A stretch of 64,000 nucleotides of DNA from contig NZ_BMSA01000020.1 in assembly GCF_014648915.1 (NCBI RefSeq), positions 120,850-184,849 on the forward strand. The letters are read 5' to 3'. Origin of the DNA: Streptomyces phaeofaciens. Lineage in GTDB: Bacteria; Actinomycetota; Actinomycetes; Streptomycetales; Streptomycetaceae. Position 1 is the first letter of the stretch. Each line of letters begins with the position of its first letter. The notes beneath the pieces were generated by a model. The model made no database searches and was not told the origin of the DNA. It saw only the letters and a list, made by a program, of their open reading frames with translations. Of the stretch, positions 1-9,041 are shown piece by piece. Made by a program: the position numbers and the translations under genes.

Positions 1-573
1 GGCACGAGCCAGGGCCAGGGGCAGGGCGGTCGCGGCGGCCGTGTCGGGACCGCCGTTGACGGCGACCACGACGACCGGGCGCGCGGACGCTCGGCCGACA
101 GCGGCGGCATCGGCGTAGAAGACGTCGTCTCCCGCGTCGTGCTGCGCCCAGTAGGACGCCTCGCCGAAGGTCAGCTCGTGGGCGGCCCACGGGTGCTGCT
201 CACCCGTGGTGAGCACCAGCACCTCGCTCGGGGCGCGCCCCGAGTCGAGCAGCAGGTCCACCGCCTCCTCGGCGGCGTCCAGGGCGCCGTCGACCGAGGA
301 CGGGATCAACTGGATCTGGGGAGCCGCCGCAGCGGGCGCGGCGGCGGGGGAAGCGGCCGGGGCCGAAGGCCCTGGCTTGGGCGCGGCGTCACGCGGGGCG
401 CGCTGCGCCGGCGGCGCGGGCCGGACGGGTCCGGGACGACCGGGACGCGACGGAGCCGCGGGACGGGGGCCGGGGACGGGGCGAGGGGTCGGCGCTGTAC
501 GGCCGCTGGCCGGAGTGGCGCGGGGACCCTGGGCACTCTCGTGAATCTGAGGCTCCTCGGGAATGAGAGGCAT
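1..573 (-). CDS. Hypothetical protein with Pro/Ala-rich N-terminus, partial (cut by left edge)
   Basis: An open frame runs from ATG at 573 on the minus strand to the window edge without a stop (191 codons visible). Residues 1-95 are Pro/Ala/Arg-rich low complexity and look disordered. From about residue 96 (IQLIPSSVDGALDAAEEAVD) the composition becomes that of a folded domain, with a beta strand VLVLTT followed by GEQHPW, and a later hydrophobic strand RPVVVVAVNGG. This resembles the nucleotide-binding C-terminal part of UvrD-like or P-loop proteins, but I see no Walker A motif in the visible part. No Shine-Dalgarno sequence precedes the ATG. The gene follows rnhB on the same strand after 68 nt. 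I do not recognise a named family; the reading frame is convincing, the function is not. Confidence 0.7.
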   Translation of the reverse strand, partial: MPLIPEEPQIHESAQGPRATPASGRTAPTPRPVPGPRPAAPSRPGRPGPVRPAPPAQRAPRDAAPKPGPSAPAASPAAAPAAAAPQIQLIPSSVDGALDAAEEAVDLLLDSGRAPSEVLVLTTGEQHPWAAHELTFGEASYWAQHDAGDDVFYADAAAVGRASARPVVVVAVNGGPDTAAATALPLALARA

Positions 574-641
574 GAGCTGTTTTTTATCAAACGTTGGTGC
601 GGCTCGCGCCAGCGGGTGGCACATCAGTGCGAGCGGATTTG

Positions 642-1343
642 TCAGAAGTCGAAGCCCAGCTGGCCCTCGATCTCCGGAACTCTTCCGTCCGCCCAGCTGC
701 GGGCCTTCTTGAGATGCCGCCACTGGGGCAGCGCATCAAGATACGCCCACGACAACCGGTGGTACGGGGTGGGGCCCCGCATCTCCAGTGCGGCCTTGTG
801 CACGGGTGATGGATACCCGGCATTGTCCGCAAAACCGAAGTCTGCATGGTCGATACCCAGTTCGGCCATCATTTTGTCGCGCTGAACCTTGGCGATCACC
901 GAGGCCGCCGCCACCGCAACGCACGAGCGGTCGCCCTTGATGACCGTACGGACCTGCCACGGGGCGCCGAGGTAGTCGTGCTTCCCGTCGAGGATCACCG
1001 CGTCGGGGCGGACCGGCAGCGCTTCCAGGGCCCGCCCGGCGGCGAGCCGCAGCGCGGCCGTCATCCCCAGTTCGTCGATCTCCTCGGGAGAGGCATGCCC
1101 CAGGGCGTACGAGGTCACCCATTTCCGCAGTATCTCGTCGAGCTCGTTGCGCCGCTTGACGGTGAGCAGCTTGGAGTCGGTGAGGCCCGCGGGAGGCCTG
1201 CGCAGTCCGGTAACCGCCGCGCAGACGGTGACGGGCCCGGCCCACGCGCCGCGGCCCACCTCGTCGACACCGGCAATGACCTTCGCTCCGGTCGTGGCGC
1301 GCAGGGAGCGCTCGACGGTGTGAGTTGGTGGTTCGTACGGCAT
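642..1343 (-). CDS. rnhB: Ribonuclease HII
   Basis: This is a 233-residue RNase HII, which nicks the RNA strand of RNA-DNA hybrids and starts removal of misincorporated ribonucleotides. The family signature GVDEVGRGAWAGPV is at residues 25-38, giving catalytic D27 and E28; ILDGKHDYL supplies D119 and the AKVQRD segment supplies D156, so the metal-binding DEDD set is complete. The frame stays open upstream, but the ATG at 1343 is preceded by AAGGG at good spacing and gives the usual family length, while the upstream extension is Arg-rich and unlike RNase HII. Its place near the ribonucleotide reductase block fits a DNA-maintenance neighbourhood. Confidence 0.95.
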   Translation of the reverse strand: MPYEPPTHTVERSLRATTGAKVIAGVDEVGRGAWAGPVTVCAAVTGLRRPPAGLTDSKLLTVKRRNELDEILRKWVTSYALGHASPEEIDELGMTAALRLAAGRALEALPVRPDAVILDGKHDYLGAPWQVRTVIKGDRSCVAVAAASVIAKVQRDKMMAELGIDHADFGFADNAGYPSPVHKAALEMRGPTPYHRLSWAYLDALPQWRHLKKARSWADGRVPEIEGQLGFDF

Positions 1344-1747
1344 GGCGCCCTTAGCGTACGCCGCCCGCATCCCCTCGCGACACCCGGTTCCCCCTGACCG
1401 TCCGGCCGCACCGACGGCAGCGCGCACGGGCCGTCCATCCCTGCGGGACACCGCACTCCTCATTCGCTGACGCACACCTTTGATCAGCACGCCATCACAC
1501 GGGAATCGGCGCCCTGAGCGCACCGATTCACCCCTGCGGGCCTCGCCTCGGCCCGCCAATCACCCCATACCGGCACGCGACAACTCGCAGCACGAGGGCG
1601 ACCCGGCAGCGTCCGTTCCGACAAGGTCACGCCAGCGAATTGTCCGAACGCGGCACGCGGCACCTGTCACGCAGCTCCACACGAAGCCCCGGCGACGCCG
1701 CGCCCGTCAGGCGGCTCCACAGCGAAGCCCCCGCGACGCCGCGCCCG
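1344..1747. other. 404-bp intergenic region between rnhB and the ADP-ribosylglycohydrolase gene
   Basis: No convincing gene is visible; frames crossing it are Arg/Pro-rich shadows. It must hold the rnhB promoter near its left end. The right half (about 1640-1750) consists of imperfect direct repeats described separately, which run up to the stop codon of the next gene. Confidence 0.6.
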
Positions 1748-1750
1748 TCA
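1683..1750. repeat. Imperfect 41-bp-period direct repeat at the 3' end of the ADP-ribosylglycohydrolase gene
   Basis: A 27-nt block at 1683-1709 recurs at 1724-1750 with one mismatch. The second copy ends on the stop codon (TGA at 1750-1748, minus strand), so the gene terminus and its downstream bases are duplicated. A third, weaker copy is recognisable just to the left near 1650-1680. Confidence 0.8.
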
Positions 1751-2653
1751 CGCAGCCCCCGTCACCCACTCCGGCAGCGCCTCCACCTGCTCCGCCCACG
1801 CCGCCGGAGGTGCCCCGGCCTTCCCGGAGGCCAGCACGCCGCCCACGATGGCGCAGGTCGTGTCCACGTCGCCGCCCACCTGTGCGGTCGTCCAGAAGGC
1901 ACCCTCGAAGTCACCGAGCGCGCGAGCGGCCGACCAGAGGGCGAAGGGGACGGTGTCATGGGCCGACGTACGCCGGCCGCAGCCGAGTACGGCCGCGACG
2001 GTGGCCGCGTCGCCGTAGTCGAGCATGTCCCGGGCCCGTCGCAGGCCGGCGCCGACGGCGCTCTTCGGGACGAGCGCGATCACGCCGTCCAGCAGCGCGG
2101 CGGCGCTCGGCGGGCCGCCCGGCGCGCCGGCCAGCGCGGCGGCCGCGGCGACGGCCATGGCCCCGACGACGGCCTCCCGGTGCTGATGCGTGGGGTAGGC
2201 GGAGATCTCGGCCTGGTGGGTGGCCTGCTCGGGGTCGTCCGCGTACCAGGCGCCGAGGGGGGCGATCCGCATGGCGGCGCCGTTGCCCCAGGAGCCCTGG
2301 CCGTTGAAGAGGGCGGCCGAGAGTTCGCGCCAGTCGGCACCCTCCCTGACCAGCCGCAGCAGGCGGTTGACCGCGGGGCCGTAGCCGCGGTCGAAGTCGT
2401 GGTGCTCGGCGAAGGAGCGGGCGAGGGCGTCCTGGTCGATGCGGTGGTGGGCCGCGAGGACGGCCACGACGGAGCAGGACATCTCCGTGTCGTCGGTCCA
2501 CTGCCAGGGGCCGGGCGGCAGCTCGCGGCGCTTGAGCAGCGGGTAGTTCACCGGGACGAAGAACTGTGAGCCCAGCGCGTCACCCACCGCGAGTCCGCGC
2601 AGGCTGGCGAGGGCGCGCTCCAGGCGCCCGTCGGGAGAGGAGTCAGCGGTCAT
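1748..2653 (-). CDS. ADP-ribosylglycohydrolase family protein
   Basis: A 301-residue protein of the DraG/ADPRH superfamily, metal-dependent hydrolases that remove ADP-ribose from proteins or from small molecules. The N-terminal GDALG pattern (residues 24-28), WTDDTEM (52-58) and the C-terminal GGDVDTTCA (260-268) supply the two acidic clusters that bind the paired Mg ions in this fold. Length and all-helical composition fit the family. It sits 12 nt downstream of the histidine phosphatase on the same strand and is probably co-transcribed with it. The physiological substrate cannot be read from the sequence. Confidence 0.9.
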   Translation of the reverse strand: MTADSSPDGRLERALASLRGLAVGDALGSQFFVPVNYPLLKRRELPPGPWQWTDDTEMSCSVVAVLAAHHRIDQDALARSFAEHHDFDRGYGPAVNRLLRLVREGADWRELSAALFNGQGSWGNGAAMRIAPLGAWYADDPEQATHQAEISAYPTHQHREAVVGAMAVAAAAALAGAPGGPPSAAALLDGVIALVPKSAVGAGLRRARDMLDYGDAATVAAVLGCGRRTSAHDTVPFALWSAARALGDFEGAFWTTAQVGGDVDTTCAIVGGVLASGKAGAPPAAWAEQVEALPEWVTGAA

Positions 2654-2665
2654 CTCTCTGCCACT

Positions 2666-3325
2666 CTATCCGGTGATCCCGTACGGTTCCGGATCTCGCC
2701 AGCGGTCGAAGGGCCGGTCAAGGGTGTACTTGCCGTCGTCTCCGAGAACGAGCATCCGCATCTCGGCGTTCCCCGGATTCGCCAGCGACTCGAATTCGGC
2801 GACCGTCCAGTGGAACCAGCGCATGCAGAACAGCCGCATGGCGAGGCCGTGGGTCACGATGAGGACGTTCGGCGGGTGGTCGGGGGCCTCGAAGCTGCGG
2901 AACAGGCTCTCCAGGAAGCCGCCGACCCGGTCGTAGACGTCGGCTCCGCTCTCGCCCTGGGCGAAGCGGTAGAAGAAGTGCCCGTAGGCGTCCCGGTAGG
3001 CCTTCTGGAGCTGTACGTCGTCGCGGTCCTGCCAGTTCCCCCAGTCCTGCTCGCGCAGCCGGGGCTCCTCGCGCACCCGTATGAGGTCGTCGTCGAGGTG
3101 GAAGGCCCGGAGGGTCTCATGGGTGCGCCGGTACGGCGAGACGTACACGCTGACGCGCTCGCGGCCGAGCACGTCCCGGAGCCTTTTACCGGTCTCCTCG
3201 GCCTGCTGCCTGCCGCGGTCGGTCAGGGCCAGTGCGTGGTCGGGTTCCCGCTCGTAGACGGTGTCATCAACATTGCCCGTTGATTCCCCGTGCCGGACAA
3301 GGACGATGCGCCGTGGTCGTGCCAT
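2666..3325 (-). CDS. Histidine phosphatase (phosphoglycerate mutase-like) family protein
   Basis: A 219-residue member of branch 1 of the histidine phosphatase superfamily. LVRHGES near the N-terminus places the phospho-accepting His at residue 12, and IVTHGLAMRLF near residue 155 provides the second catalytic His; the intervening SPYRRTHETL segment gives the conserved Arg of the phosphate pocket. Such enzymes act on diverse phosphoesters, so the substrate is open. It is followed closely by the ADP-ribosylglycohydrolase gene, suggesting a two-gene operon. The start ATG at 3325 gives the usual family N-terminus right before the RHG motif. Confidence 0.92.
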   Translation of the reverse strand: MARPRRIVLVRHGESTGNVDDTVYEREPDHALALTDRGRQQAEETGKRLRDVLGRERVSVYVSPYRRTHETLRAFHLDDDLIRVREEPRLREQDWGNWQDRDDVQLQKAYRDAYGHFFYRFAQGESGADVYDRVGGFLESLFRSFEAPDHPPNVLIVTHGLAMRLFCMRWFHWTVAEFESLANPGNAEMRMLVLGDDGKYTLDRPFDRWRDPEPYGITG

Positions 3326-3457
3326 GCCAAGACCCTAGATCGGTTCACGGCGGATCGAATACTCACCCGGCCCCCATACGGCGTAGGTCACACGGAACCC
3401 GCACCGGAAGTGACACAAACGCGCGAGCTCGAACAATCCCGCGACCGAGTCCGCATT

Positions 3458-4063
3458 TCATACCGTCCAGGTCGGCTCCAGCTCCACGATGTCACCGGTG
3501 AGGGAGGCGATGTCCGCCTCCGTCTGGGCGCGCAGCGCCAGCCGCTCCACCCGTTCGGTGCGGTACTTTCCGTGTTCGGCCTCGGAGCGCCACATCGACA
3601 GGACCAGGAACTCGTGGCCCGGCGCCTCGGCGAACAGTCCGCGGATCATGCCGGGCGAGCCGGCCATGGCCGGGTTCCAGACCTTCTCCTGCATGAGCGT
3701 GAAGTGCTCGGCGCGCTCCGCGTGGACCCGGCACAGGGCGACCCGCACCAGGTCGGAGTCGGTGAAGCGGGGCTCGAAGCCCGTCTTCACGTCGAAGCGG
3801 TAGTCGAACAGCCGGACCTGGGCGTCCTTGAAGGTGCCCGCCTGGGCCGCCGCCAGCCGGTCATGGGATCGAGCCATGAAGGAGTCGTAGAAGGCACGGC
3901 TCTCCCAGAAGGCGAAGACATGCGCGACCGAGGGCCGCCCCCTGCTCCAGCCCCCGCCCTGTCCCCGAAATCCCGGCTCCCCCAGAAGCCCCGCCCACTT
4001 TCGCTGTCCCCGTTCGAAACCGCGGCGGTCCACCACGGTGCAGCGAATCCACTTGACCAGCAC
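3458..4063 (-). CDS. DUF4937 domain-containing protein
   Basis: A 201-residue cytosolic protein that begins MLVKWIRCTVVDRRGFERGQ and matches what I remember of the DUF4937 family in Streptomyces, a ferredoxin-like fold related to antibiotic-biosynthesis-monooxygenase (ABM) proteins. Repeated motifs such as FAFWESRAFYDSFM and FLVLSMWRSEAEHGKYR are the typical ABM-type aromatic, charged helices, here in two halves (a duplicated domain). The GTG at 4063 is chosen because homologues begin there; the longer frame would run into the terD-like gene on the other strand. No strong Shine-Dalgarno sequence is seen. Function is unknown. Confidence 0.8.
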   Translation of the reverse strand: MLVKWIRCTVVDRRGFERGQRKWAGLLGEPGFRGQGGGWSRGRPSVAHVFAFWESRAFYDSFMARSHDRLAAAQAGTFKDAQVRLFDYRFDVKTGFEPRFTDSDLVRVALCRVHAERAEHFTLMQEKVWNPAMAGSPGMIRGLFAEAPGHEFLVLSMWRSEAEHGKYRTERVERLALRAQTEADIASLTGDIVELEPTWTV

Positions 4064-4217
4064 CGCGCCATGGTAAGGCCCAGGGGCGTGGCGTCGGTCA
4101 CTCTCTGGCGCAGAGCAGTCATGCCGACTGCCGGAGGCGCATGGCAGGATGGACAACCGGCCCTGATGATCGGGCAGTTCGAACGACGACAGTCGGGGAT
4201 ACGGGGAGGGAAGTCCG

Positions 4218-4748
4218 GTGAACGGCCTCAACAAGGGGATCCGCAAGGTCGAGATGGCGCTGAAGTGGGATCCGAGTCCCGCCGGGCAGCCGGCCACCGA
4301 TCTGGACGTCGTGGCCGCGACCTATCTGGCGGACGATCCGCACGGCGCGCCCGCCTATGTGGTGCACTTCGACAGCCGCTCCCCCGACGGCACCATCTAT
4401 CTCAACCGGGACAGCAAGGACGGCAAGGGCTTCGGCTGGGACGAGGTCATGACCCTGGAGCTGGACCGGCTGAACGCGCGGTACACGCGCGTGGTGCTGG
4501 GTGTCGTCATACAGCAGCGCCCGGCGCACCGGACGTTCGTGAGCGTGGCCAACCCGGCCTTCCGGATACGGGAGGGCTACACCGTCCTGGACGAGGGCGA
4601 CTTCGGCGATGTGCTCGGTGCGACGGCGGCCACGGTCGCGGAGTTCGGGCGCGAGACCGACGGCTGGTCGTTCCACCCGGGTGTCCAGGGTTTCGAGGAC
4701 GACCCGGCGACGTTCACCCGGATCATGGGCCAGGTACGCCGCTCCTGA
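4218..4748 (+). CDS. TerD domain-containing protein
   Basis: A 176-residue TerD-family protein. TerD proteins are calcium-binding beta-sandwich proteins found in tellurite-resistance and general stress clusters; they are multi-copy in Streptomyces. The LNKGIRKVEMALKWDP start, the acidic TDLDVVAATYL segment and the GTIYLNRDSKDGKGFGWDE block (about residues 59-77) correspond to the Ca-binding region. The GTG at 4218 follows a strong GGAGGG. The gene is divergent from the DUF4937 gene and convergent with nrdJ, ending 50 nt before a strong hairpin. No other ter genes are nearby, so a role in tellurite resistance is not implied. Confidence 0.9.
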   Translation: MNGLNKGIRKVEMALKWDPSPAGQPATDLDVVAATYLADDPHGAPAYVVHFDSRSPDGTIYLNRDSKDGKGFGWDEVMTLELDRLNARYTRVVLGVVIQQRPAHRTFVSVANPAFRIREGYTVLDEGDFGDVLGATAATVAEFGRETDGWSFHPGVQGFEDDPATFTRIMGQVRRS

Positions 4749-4797
4749 CGCGCCGAGGGCACACCGTGCGCGCCTGACGGCGCCGTGAACACACCGC

Positions 4798-4830
4798 GGG
4801 CGGTGGAGCCGAGAACCGGCTCCACCGCCC
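4798..4830. terminator. Bidirectional terminator between the TerD gene and nrdJ
   Basis: A perfect 13-bp stem, gggcggtggagcc paired with ggctccaccgccc, with a 7-nt loop. It lies between two convergent genes, so it can serve both. Confidence 0.88.
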
Positions 4831-4868
4831 TGTGCCAGGTCACACGCGCCTGGCCGGCGTGACGATGA

Positions 4869-7769
4869 TCAGCTGCAACCGCTGGTCGAGCCGCAGCCCT
4901 CGCAGATGTAGCAGGAACCGGCCCGCTGCATCTTCGTACCGCAGGAGAAGCAGAGCGGGGCGTCGGCCTGGATGCCCAGCTGCATCTCCACCAGCTCGGC
5001 GCTGGTGTGGGCCTGCTTCGGGGCGGCCTTGGCCACCTCGATCTCGGCCTTCGGCGTGGCGACGGCCTTCAGGTCCGTCTGCCGCGGGGCGGACTGGGCG
5101 AGGCCCTCGACGTCCACGTCCTCCTCCTCGAGAGTCGGCTCGTACGAACCGGTCTCCAGGTGGCGCTGACGCTCCTCGGCGGAGTGGATGCCGAGCGCGG
5201 AGCGGGTCTCGAAGGGCAGGAAGTCGAGCGCCAGGCGGCGGAAGATGTAGTCGACGATCGACTGCGCCATCCGCACGTCCGGGTCGTCCGTCATACCGGC
5301 CGGCTCGAAGCGCATGTTGGTGAACTTCGAGACGTACGTCTCCAGCGGCACGCCGTACTGGAGGCCGACGGAGACGGCGATGGAGAACGCGTCCATCATG
5401 CCCGCGAGGGTCGAACCCTGCTTCGACATCTTCAGGAAGACCTCGCCGAGACCGTCGTCCGGGTAGGAGTTGGCGGTCATGTAGCCCTCGGCGCCGCCGA
5501 CCGTGAAGGACGTGGTGATGCCGGGACGGCCCTTGGGGAGACGCTTGCGGACCGGGCGGTACTCGACCACCTTCTCGACCGCGGTACGGATCGTCTCCTC
5601 GGCCTTCGCGGTGACCTCGGCCTTCTCCTTCTCCTTGGTCTTCGCGGAGAGGGGCTGGCCGACCTTGCAGTTGTCGCGGTAGATCGCGAGCGCCTTGACG
5701 CCGAGCTTCCAGGCCTCGAAGTAGATCTCCTCGACCTCCTCGACGGTCGCCGTCTCCGGCATGTTGACCGTCTTGGAGATGGCACCGGAGATCCAGGGCT
5801 GGATCGCGGCCATCATGCGGACGTGGCCCATCGGGGAGATGGCGCGCTCGCCCATGGCGCAGTCGAACACCTCGTAGTGCTCGTGCTTCAGGCCGGGGGC
5901 GTCGATCACATTGCCGTTGTCGGCGATGTGGGCGACGATCGCCTCGATCTGCTCCTCCTGGTAACCCAGGCGGCGCAGGGCCTGCGGGACGGTGCCGTTG
6001 ACGATCTGCATCGAGCCGCCGCCGACCAGCTTCTTGAACTTGACCAGGGCGAGGTCGGGCTCGACACCGGTGGTGTCGCAGGACATCGCGAGGCCGATGG
6101 TGCCGGTGGGCGCGAGCACGGACGCCTGGGAGTTACGGAAACCGTTCTTCTCACCGAGGCGCAGGACGTCCTGCCAGGCCTCCGTGGCGGCGGCCCAGAC
6201 CGGGCTGTCCAGGTCGTCCATGCGGACGGCCGCGCCGTTGGCGTCGGCGTGCTGCTTCATGACGCGGTTGTGGGCGTCGGCGTTGCGGGCGTAGCCGTCG
6301 TACGGGCCGACGACCGCGGCCAGCTCGGAGGAGCGGCGGTAGGCGGTGCCGGTCATCAGGGAGGTGATGGCACCGGCCAGGGCGCGGCCGCCTTCGGAGT
6401 CGTACGCGTGGCCGGTGGCCATCAGCAGGGCGCCGAGGTTGGCGTAGCCGATACCGAGCTGGCGGAACGCGCGCGTGTTCTCGCCGATCTTCTGGGTGGG
6501 GAAGTCGGCGAAGCAGATGGAGATGTCCATCGCGGTGATGACCAGCTCGACGACCTGCTGGAAGCGCTCGGCCTGGAAGGACTGGTTGCCCTGGCCGTCG
6601 TCGCTGAGGAACTTCATCAGGTTCAGCGAGGCGAGGTTGCAGGACGTGTTGTCCAGGTGCATGTACTCGCTGCACGGGTTCGACGCGGTGATCCGGCCGG
6701 ACTCGGGGCAGGTGTGCCAGTTGTTGATGACACCGTCGTACTGGATGCCCGGGTCGGCGCAGGCCCACGCGGCTTCGGCGAGCTTGCGGAACAGCGCCTT
6801 GGCGTCGACCTTCTCGATGATCTCGCCGGTCATGCGGGCGCGGAGGCCGAACTCGCCGCCGCTCTCGACGGCCGTCATGAACTCGTCGTTCACGCGGACG
6901 CTGTTGTTGGCGTTCTGGTACTGGACGGACGTGATGTCGTCGCCGCCCAGGTCCATGTCGAAGCCCGCGTCGCGCAGGGCGCGGATCTTCTCCTCTTCCT
7001 TCACCTTGGTGGCGATGAAGTCCTCGATGTCCGGGTGGTCCACGTCGAGGACGACCATCTTGGCCGCGCGACGCGTGGCGCCACCGGACTTGATGGTGCC
7101 GGCGGAGGCGTCGGCGCCGCGCATGAAGGAGACCGGGCCGGAGGCGTTGCCGCCGGAGGACAGCAGCTCCTTGGAGGAGCGGATGCGGGAGAGGTTCAGG
7201 CCGGCGCCGGAGCCGCCCTTGAAGATCATGCCCTCTTCCTTGTACCAGTCGAGGATCGACTCCATGGAGTCGTCGACGGCCAGGATGAAGCAGGCGGAGA
7301 CCTGCTGGGGCTGCGGGGTGCCGACGTTGAACCAGACAGGGCTGTTGAAGCTGAAGATCTGGTGCAGGAGGGCGTAGGCCAGCTCGTGCTCGAAGATCTC
7401 GGCGTCGGCGGGGGAGGAGAAGTACTTGTGGTCCTCGCCGGCCTTCCGATAGGTCTTCACGATGCGGTCGATCAGCTGCTTGAGGCTGACCTCGCGCTGG
7501 GGGGTGCCGACGGCACCCCGGAAGTACTTGCTGGTGACGATGTTGACCGCGTTCACCGACCAGAAGTCGGGGAACTCGACGCCACGCTGCTCGAAATTGA
7601 CCGAGCCGTCGCGCCAGTTGGTCATGACGACGTCACGGCGCGCCCACGCCACCTCGTCGTACGGGTGCACGCCGGGGGTGGTGTGGATGCGCTCGATACG
7701 CAGTCCCTTGGTGGCCTTGGTGCCCTTCGCTCGGGAACCTCGTGCCGGACCGCTCGCCGTCTCTGTCAT
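4869..7769 (-). CDS. nrdJ: Vitamin B12-dependent (class II) ribonucleoside-diphosphate reductase
   Basis: A 966-residue class II ribonucleotide reductase that uses adenosylcobalamin to make dNDPs without needing oxygen. ACFILAVDDSMESIL and KGGSGAGLNLSRIRS lie in the allosteric and substrate region; NPCSEYMHLDNTSCNLASLN carries the active-site Cys cluster. The C-terminal 30 residues contain CFSCGTKM and CYICEGCGSTSGCS, the Cys-rich tail that re-reduces the active site and may bind zinc. Length agrees with Streptomyces NrdJ. It lies 165 nt downstream of nrdR on the same strand, the usual nrdRJ operon. Two small hairpins (7785-7798 and 7804-7824) lie in the gap. Long frames on the opposite strand are shadows of its codon bias. 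Confidence 0.97.
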   Translation of the reverse strand: MTETASGPARGSRAKGTKATKGLRIERIHTTPGVHPYDEVAWARRDVVMTNWRDGSVNFEQRGVEFPDFWSVNAVNIVTSKYFRGAVGTPQREVSLKQLIDRIVKTYRKAGEDHKYFSSPADAEIFEHELAYALLHQIFSFNSPVWFNVGTPQPQQVSACFILAVDDSMESILDWYKEEGMIFKGGSGAGLNLSRIRSSKELLSSGGNASGPVSFMRGADASAGTIKSGGATRRAAKMVVLDVDHPDIEDFIATKVKEEEKIRALRDAGFDMDLGGDDITSVQYQNANNSVRVNDEFMTAVESGGEFGLRARMTGEIIEKVDAKALFRKLAEAAWACADPGIQYDGVINNWHTCPESGRITASNPCSEYMHLDNTSCNLASLNLMKFLSDDGQGNQSFQAERFQQVVELVITAMDISICFADFPTQKIGENTRAFRQLGIGYANLGALLMATGHAYDSEGGRALAGAITSLMTGTAYRRSSELAAVVGPYDGYARNADAHNRVMKQHADANGAAVRMDDLDSPVWAAATEAWQDVLRLGEKNGFRNSQASVLAPTGTIGLAMSCDTTGVEPDLALVKFKKLVGGGSMQIVNGTVPQALRRLGYQEEQIEAIVAHIADNGNVIDAPGLKHEHYEVFDCAMGERAISPMGHVRMMAAIQPWISGAISKTVNMPETATVEEVEEIYFEAWKLGVKALAIYRDNCKVGQPLSAKTKEKEKAEVTAKAEETIRTAVEKVVEYRPVRKRLPKGRPGITTSFTVGGAEGYMTANSYPDDGLGEVFLKMSKQGSTLAGMMDAFSIAVSVGLQYGVPLETYVSKFTNMRFEPAGMTDDPDVRMAQSIVDYIFRRLALDFLPFETRSALGIHSAEERQRHLETGSYEPTLEEEDVDVEGLAQSAPRQTDLKAVATPKAEIEVAKAAPKQAHTSAELVEMQLGIQADAPLCFSCGTKMQRAGSCYICEGCGSTSGCS

Positions 7770-7934
7770 GCCGCCTCCCTATACGGGCGAAAACGCCCTG
7801 AAATGCCACAGTGTTCCCGTGGCACGTTGTTCTGTCGTGTGCTGTGGGCACCCACGCGCTACCGCCCACAGCAGGTCTGGATTCCGCCGTCACCCGGCCG
7901 GCCCCGGAGTCTTCCTCCGGTACCGGCCCGTCGG

Positions 7935-8513
7935 TCAGTCGGCGGCGTGGGCGGGCTCGGGGACCTGAACAGTCCCTCCGGGCCCGCCGTCGTCTTCGCG
8001 GCTTCCCGCGACAGCGCCCGCGGCGCCTTCCGTGCGCTCGCGGGCGTCCTTGTCCGCGGCGGAGCGTCCCGTCTGTTCCCTGAGTTCCGCGATGGCGGAC
8101 TCGAAGTCCTCGAGCGAGTCGAAGGCCCGGTACACGGAGGCGAACCTCAGGTAGGCGACGAGGTCCAGCTCCTGCAACGGGCCGAGTATGGCCAGCCCCA
8201 CGTCGTGCGTGGTCAGCTCGGCGCTCCCGGTGGCCCGCACCGCCTCCTCGACCCGCTGGCCGAGCTGGGCGAGGGCGTCCTCGGTGACAGGCCGCCCCTG
8301 GCACGCCTTGCGCACGCCGTTGATGACCTTGGTACGGCTGAACGGCTCGGTGACCCCGGACCGCTTCACCACCATCAGCGAGCACGTCTCCACGGTCGTG
8401 AAACGACGGGAGCAGTCAGGGCACTGGCGGCGCCGACGGATGGACGTGCCGTCGTCCGTCGTACGGCTGTCGACGACACGGCTGTCGGGGTGCCTGCAGA
8501 AGGGGCAGTGCAT
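7935..8513 (-). CDS. nrdR: Transcriptional repressor NrdR
   Basis: A 192-residue NrdR. The N-terminal zinc ribbon is intact (CPFC near residue 3 and CPDC near residue 31), followed by the ATP-cone domain (VVKRSGVTEPFSRTKV onwards, about 48-138) that senses ATP and dATP. NrdR represses ribonucleotide reductase operons when dATP is high. The C-terminal ~45 residues are Ala/Gly/Glu-rich and look disordered, as is usual in Streptomyces. It is the first gene of the nrdRJ operon, divergent from lexA. Two NrdR-box-like sites upstream indicate autoregulation. Confidence 0.96.
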   Translation of the reverse strand: MHCPFCRHPDSRVVDSRTTDDGTSIRRRRQCPDCSRRFTTVETCSLMVVKRSGVTEPFSRTKVINGVRKACQGRPVTEDALAQLGQRVEEAVRATGSAELTTHDVGLAILGPLQELDLVAYLRFASVYRAFDSLEDFESAIAELREQTGRSAADKDARERTEGAAGAVAGSREDDGGPGGTVQVPEPAHAAD

Positions 8514-8621
8514 GAACTCCGAACCCTCCTCACAGCAGACTCAATAGCCTCGTCGGGCCTCATGGGCCCCTCGAAGCAGCCTCCAGCATAGGCGATCCAC
8601 GAGCGTCCGAAGACACAGGGA

Positions 8622-8668
8622 CCACAACTTCTGGGCCGCTGGCCACATCCAACCACTACATGTGGGGA
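8622..8668 (-). promoter_or_regulatory. Tandem NrdR boxes of the nrdRJ promoter
   Basis: Box 1 at 8653-8668 (ccactacatgtgggga) matches the remembered 16-nt NrdR-box pattern acaCwAtATaTwGtGt at about ten positions. Box 2 at 8622-8637 (ccacaacttctgggcc) matches the left half well and is weaker on the right. Their centres are 31 bp apart, about three helical turns, which is the usual arrangement for paired NrdR boxes. Inferred by eye; no promoter hexamers assigned. Confidence 0.65.
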
Positions 8669-8746
8669 TTGGCGCATGCATGTACACGAAGCGCGCGTGT
8701 CGCGCTCGCGCGGTCACACACCGTACGCCCCGGCCATCGCGCCGCG

Positions 8747-8788
8747 CCCGCGGAACACCTGCACGCACCCGCGGAACACCTGCACGCG
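8747..8788. repeat. 21-bp tandem duplication in the nrdR-lexA control region
   Basis: A 21-nt unit starting cccgcggaacacctgcacgc occurs twice head to tail (8747-8767 and 8768-8788) with a single difference at the last base. Confidence 0.85.
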
Positions 8789-9041
8789 CGCGTGCACACC
8801 CGTGTCGTCGCAGCATTTACGGCGATACGGTGGGGGCCGCAGGGAGGAGAGGTGGGACTCCCGCGCAGAGCGGGCCCGGTTCCCGTTCTGCGGGACTCCG
8901 GGTGGCAGACTGGGGCGACACCCCCACAAGGCCATCGGCCTCGGCGGTGAAGGGTACAACAATGAGCCCTTTGTCCATGAGGCGTCGCGTCAGCCATACA
9001 CCCAGACACATGATCAAGTCAGGCTATTCGCGCTTTTTCAC

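Noticed and set aside
1683..1750. CRISPR array
   Set aside because: The repeats are few and degenerate, lack uniform spacers and no cas genes are present; the other repeat arrays in the window are direct tandem arrays without spacers.
4064..4297. Longer DUF4937 protein starting at 4297
   Set aside because: It would overlap the start of the TerD gene on the other strand and adds sequence without family similarity.
5007..8591. A 1194-codon open frame on the plus strand opposite nrdJ and nrdR
   Set aside because: It mirrors the third-position GC bias of real genes on the other strand, encodes Val/Gly/Asp/Arg-rich low complexity with no family similarity, and would overlap two well-supported genes entirely.
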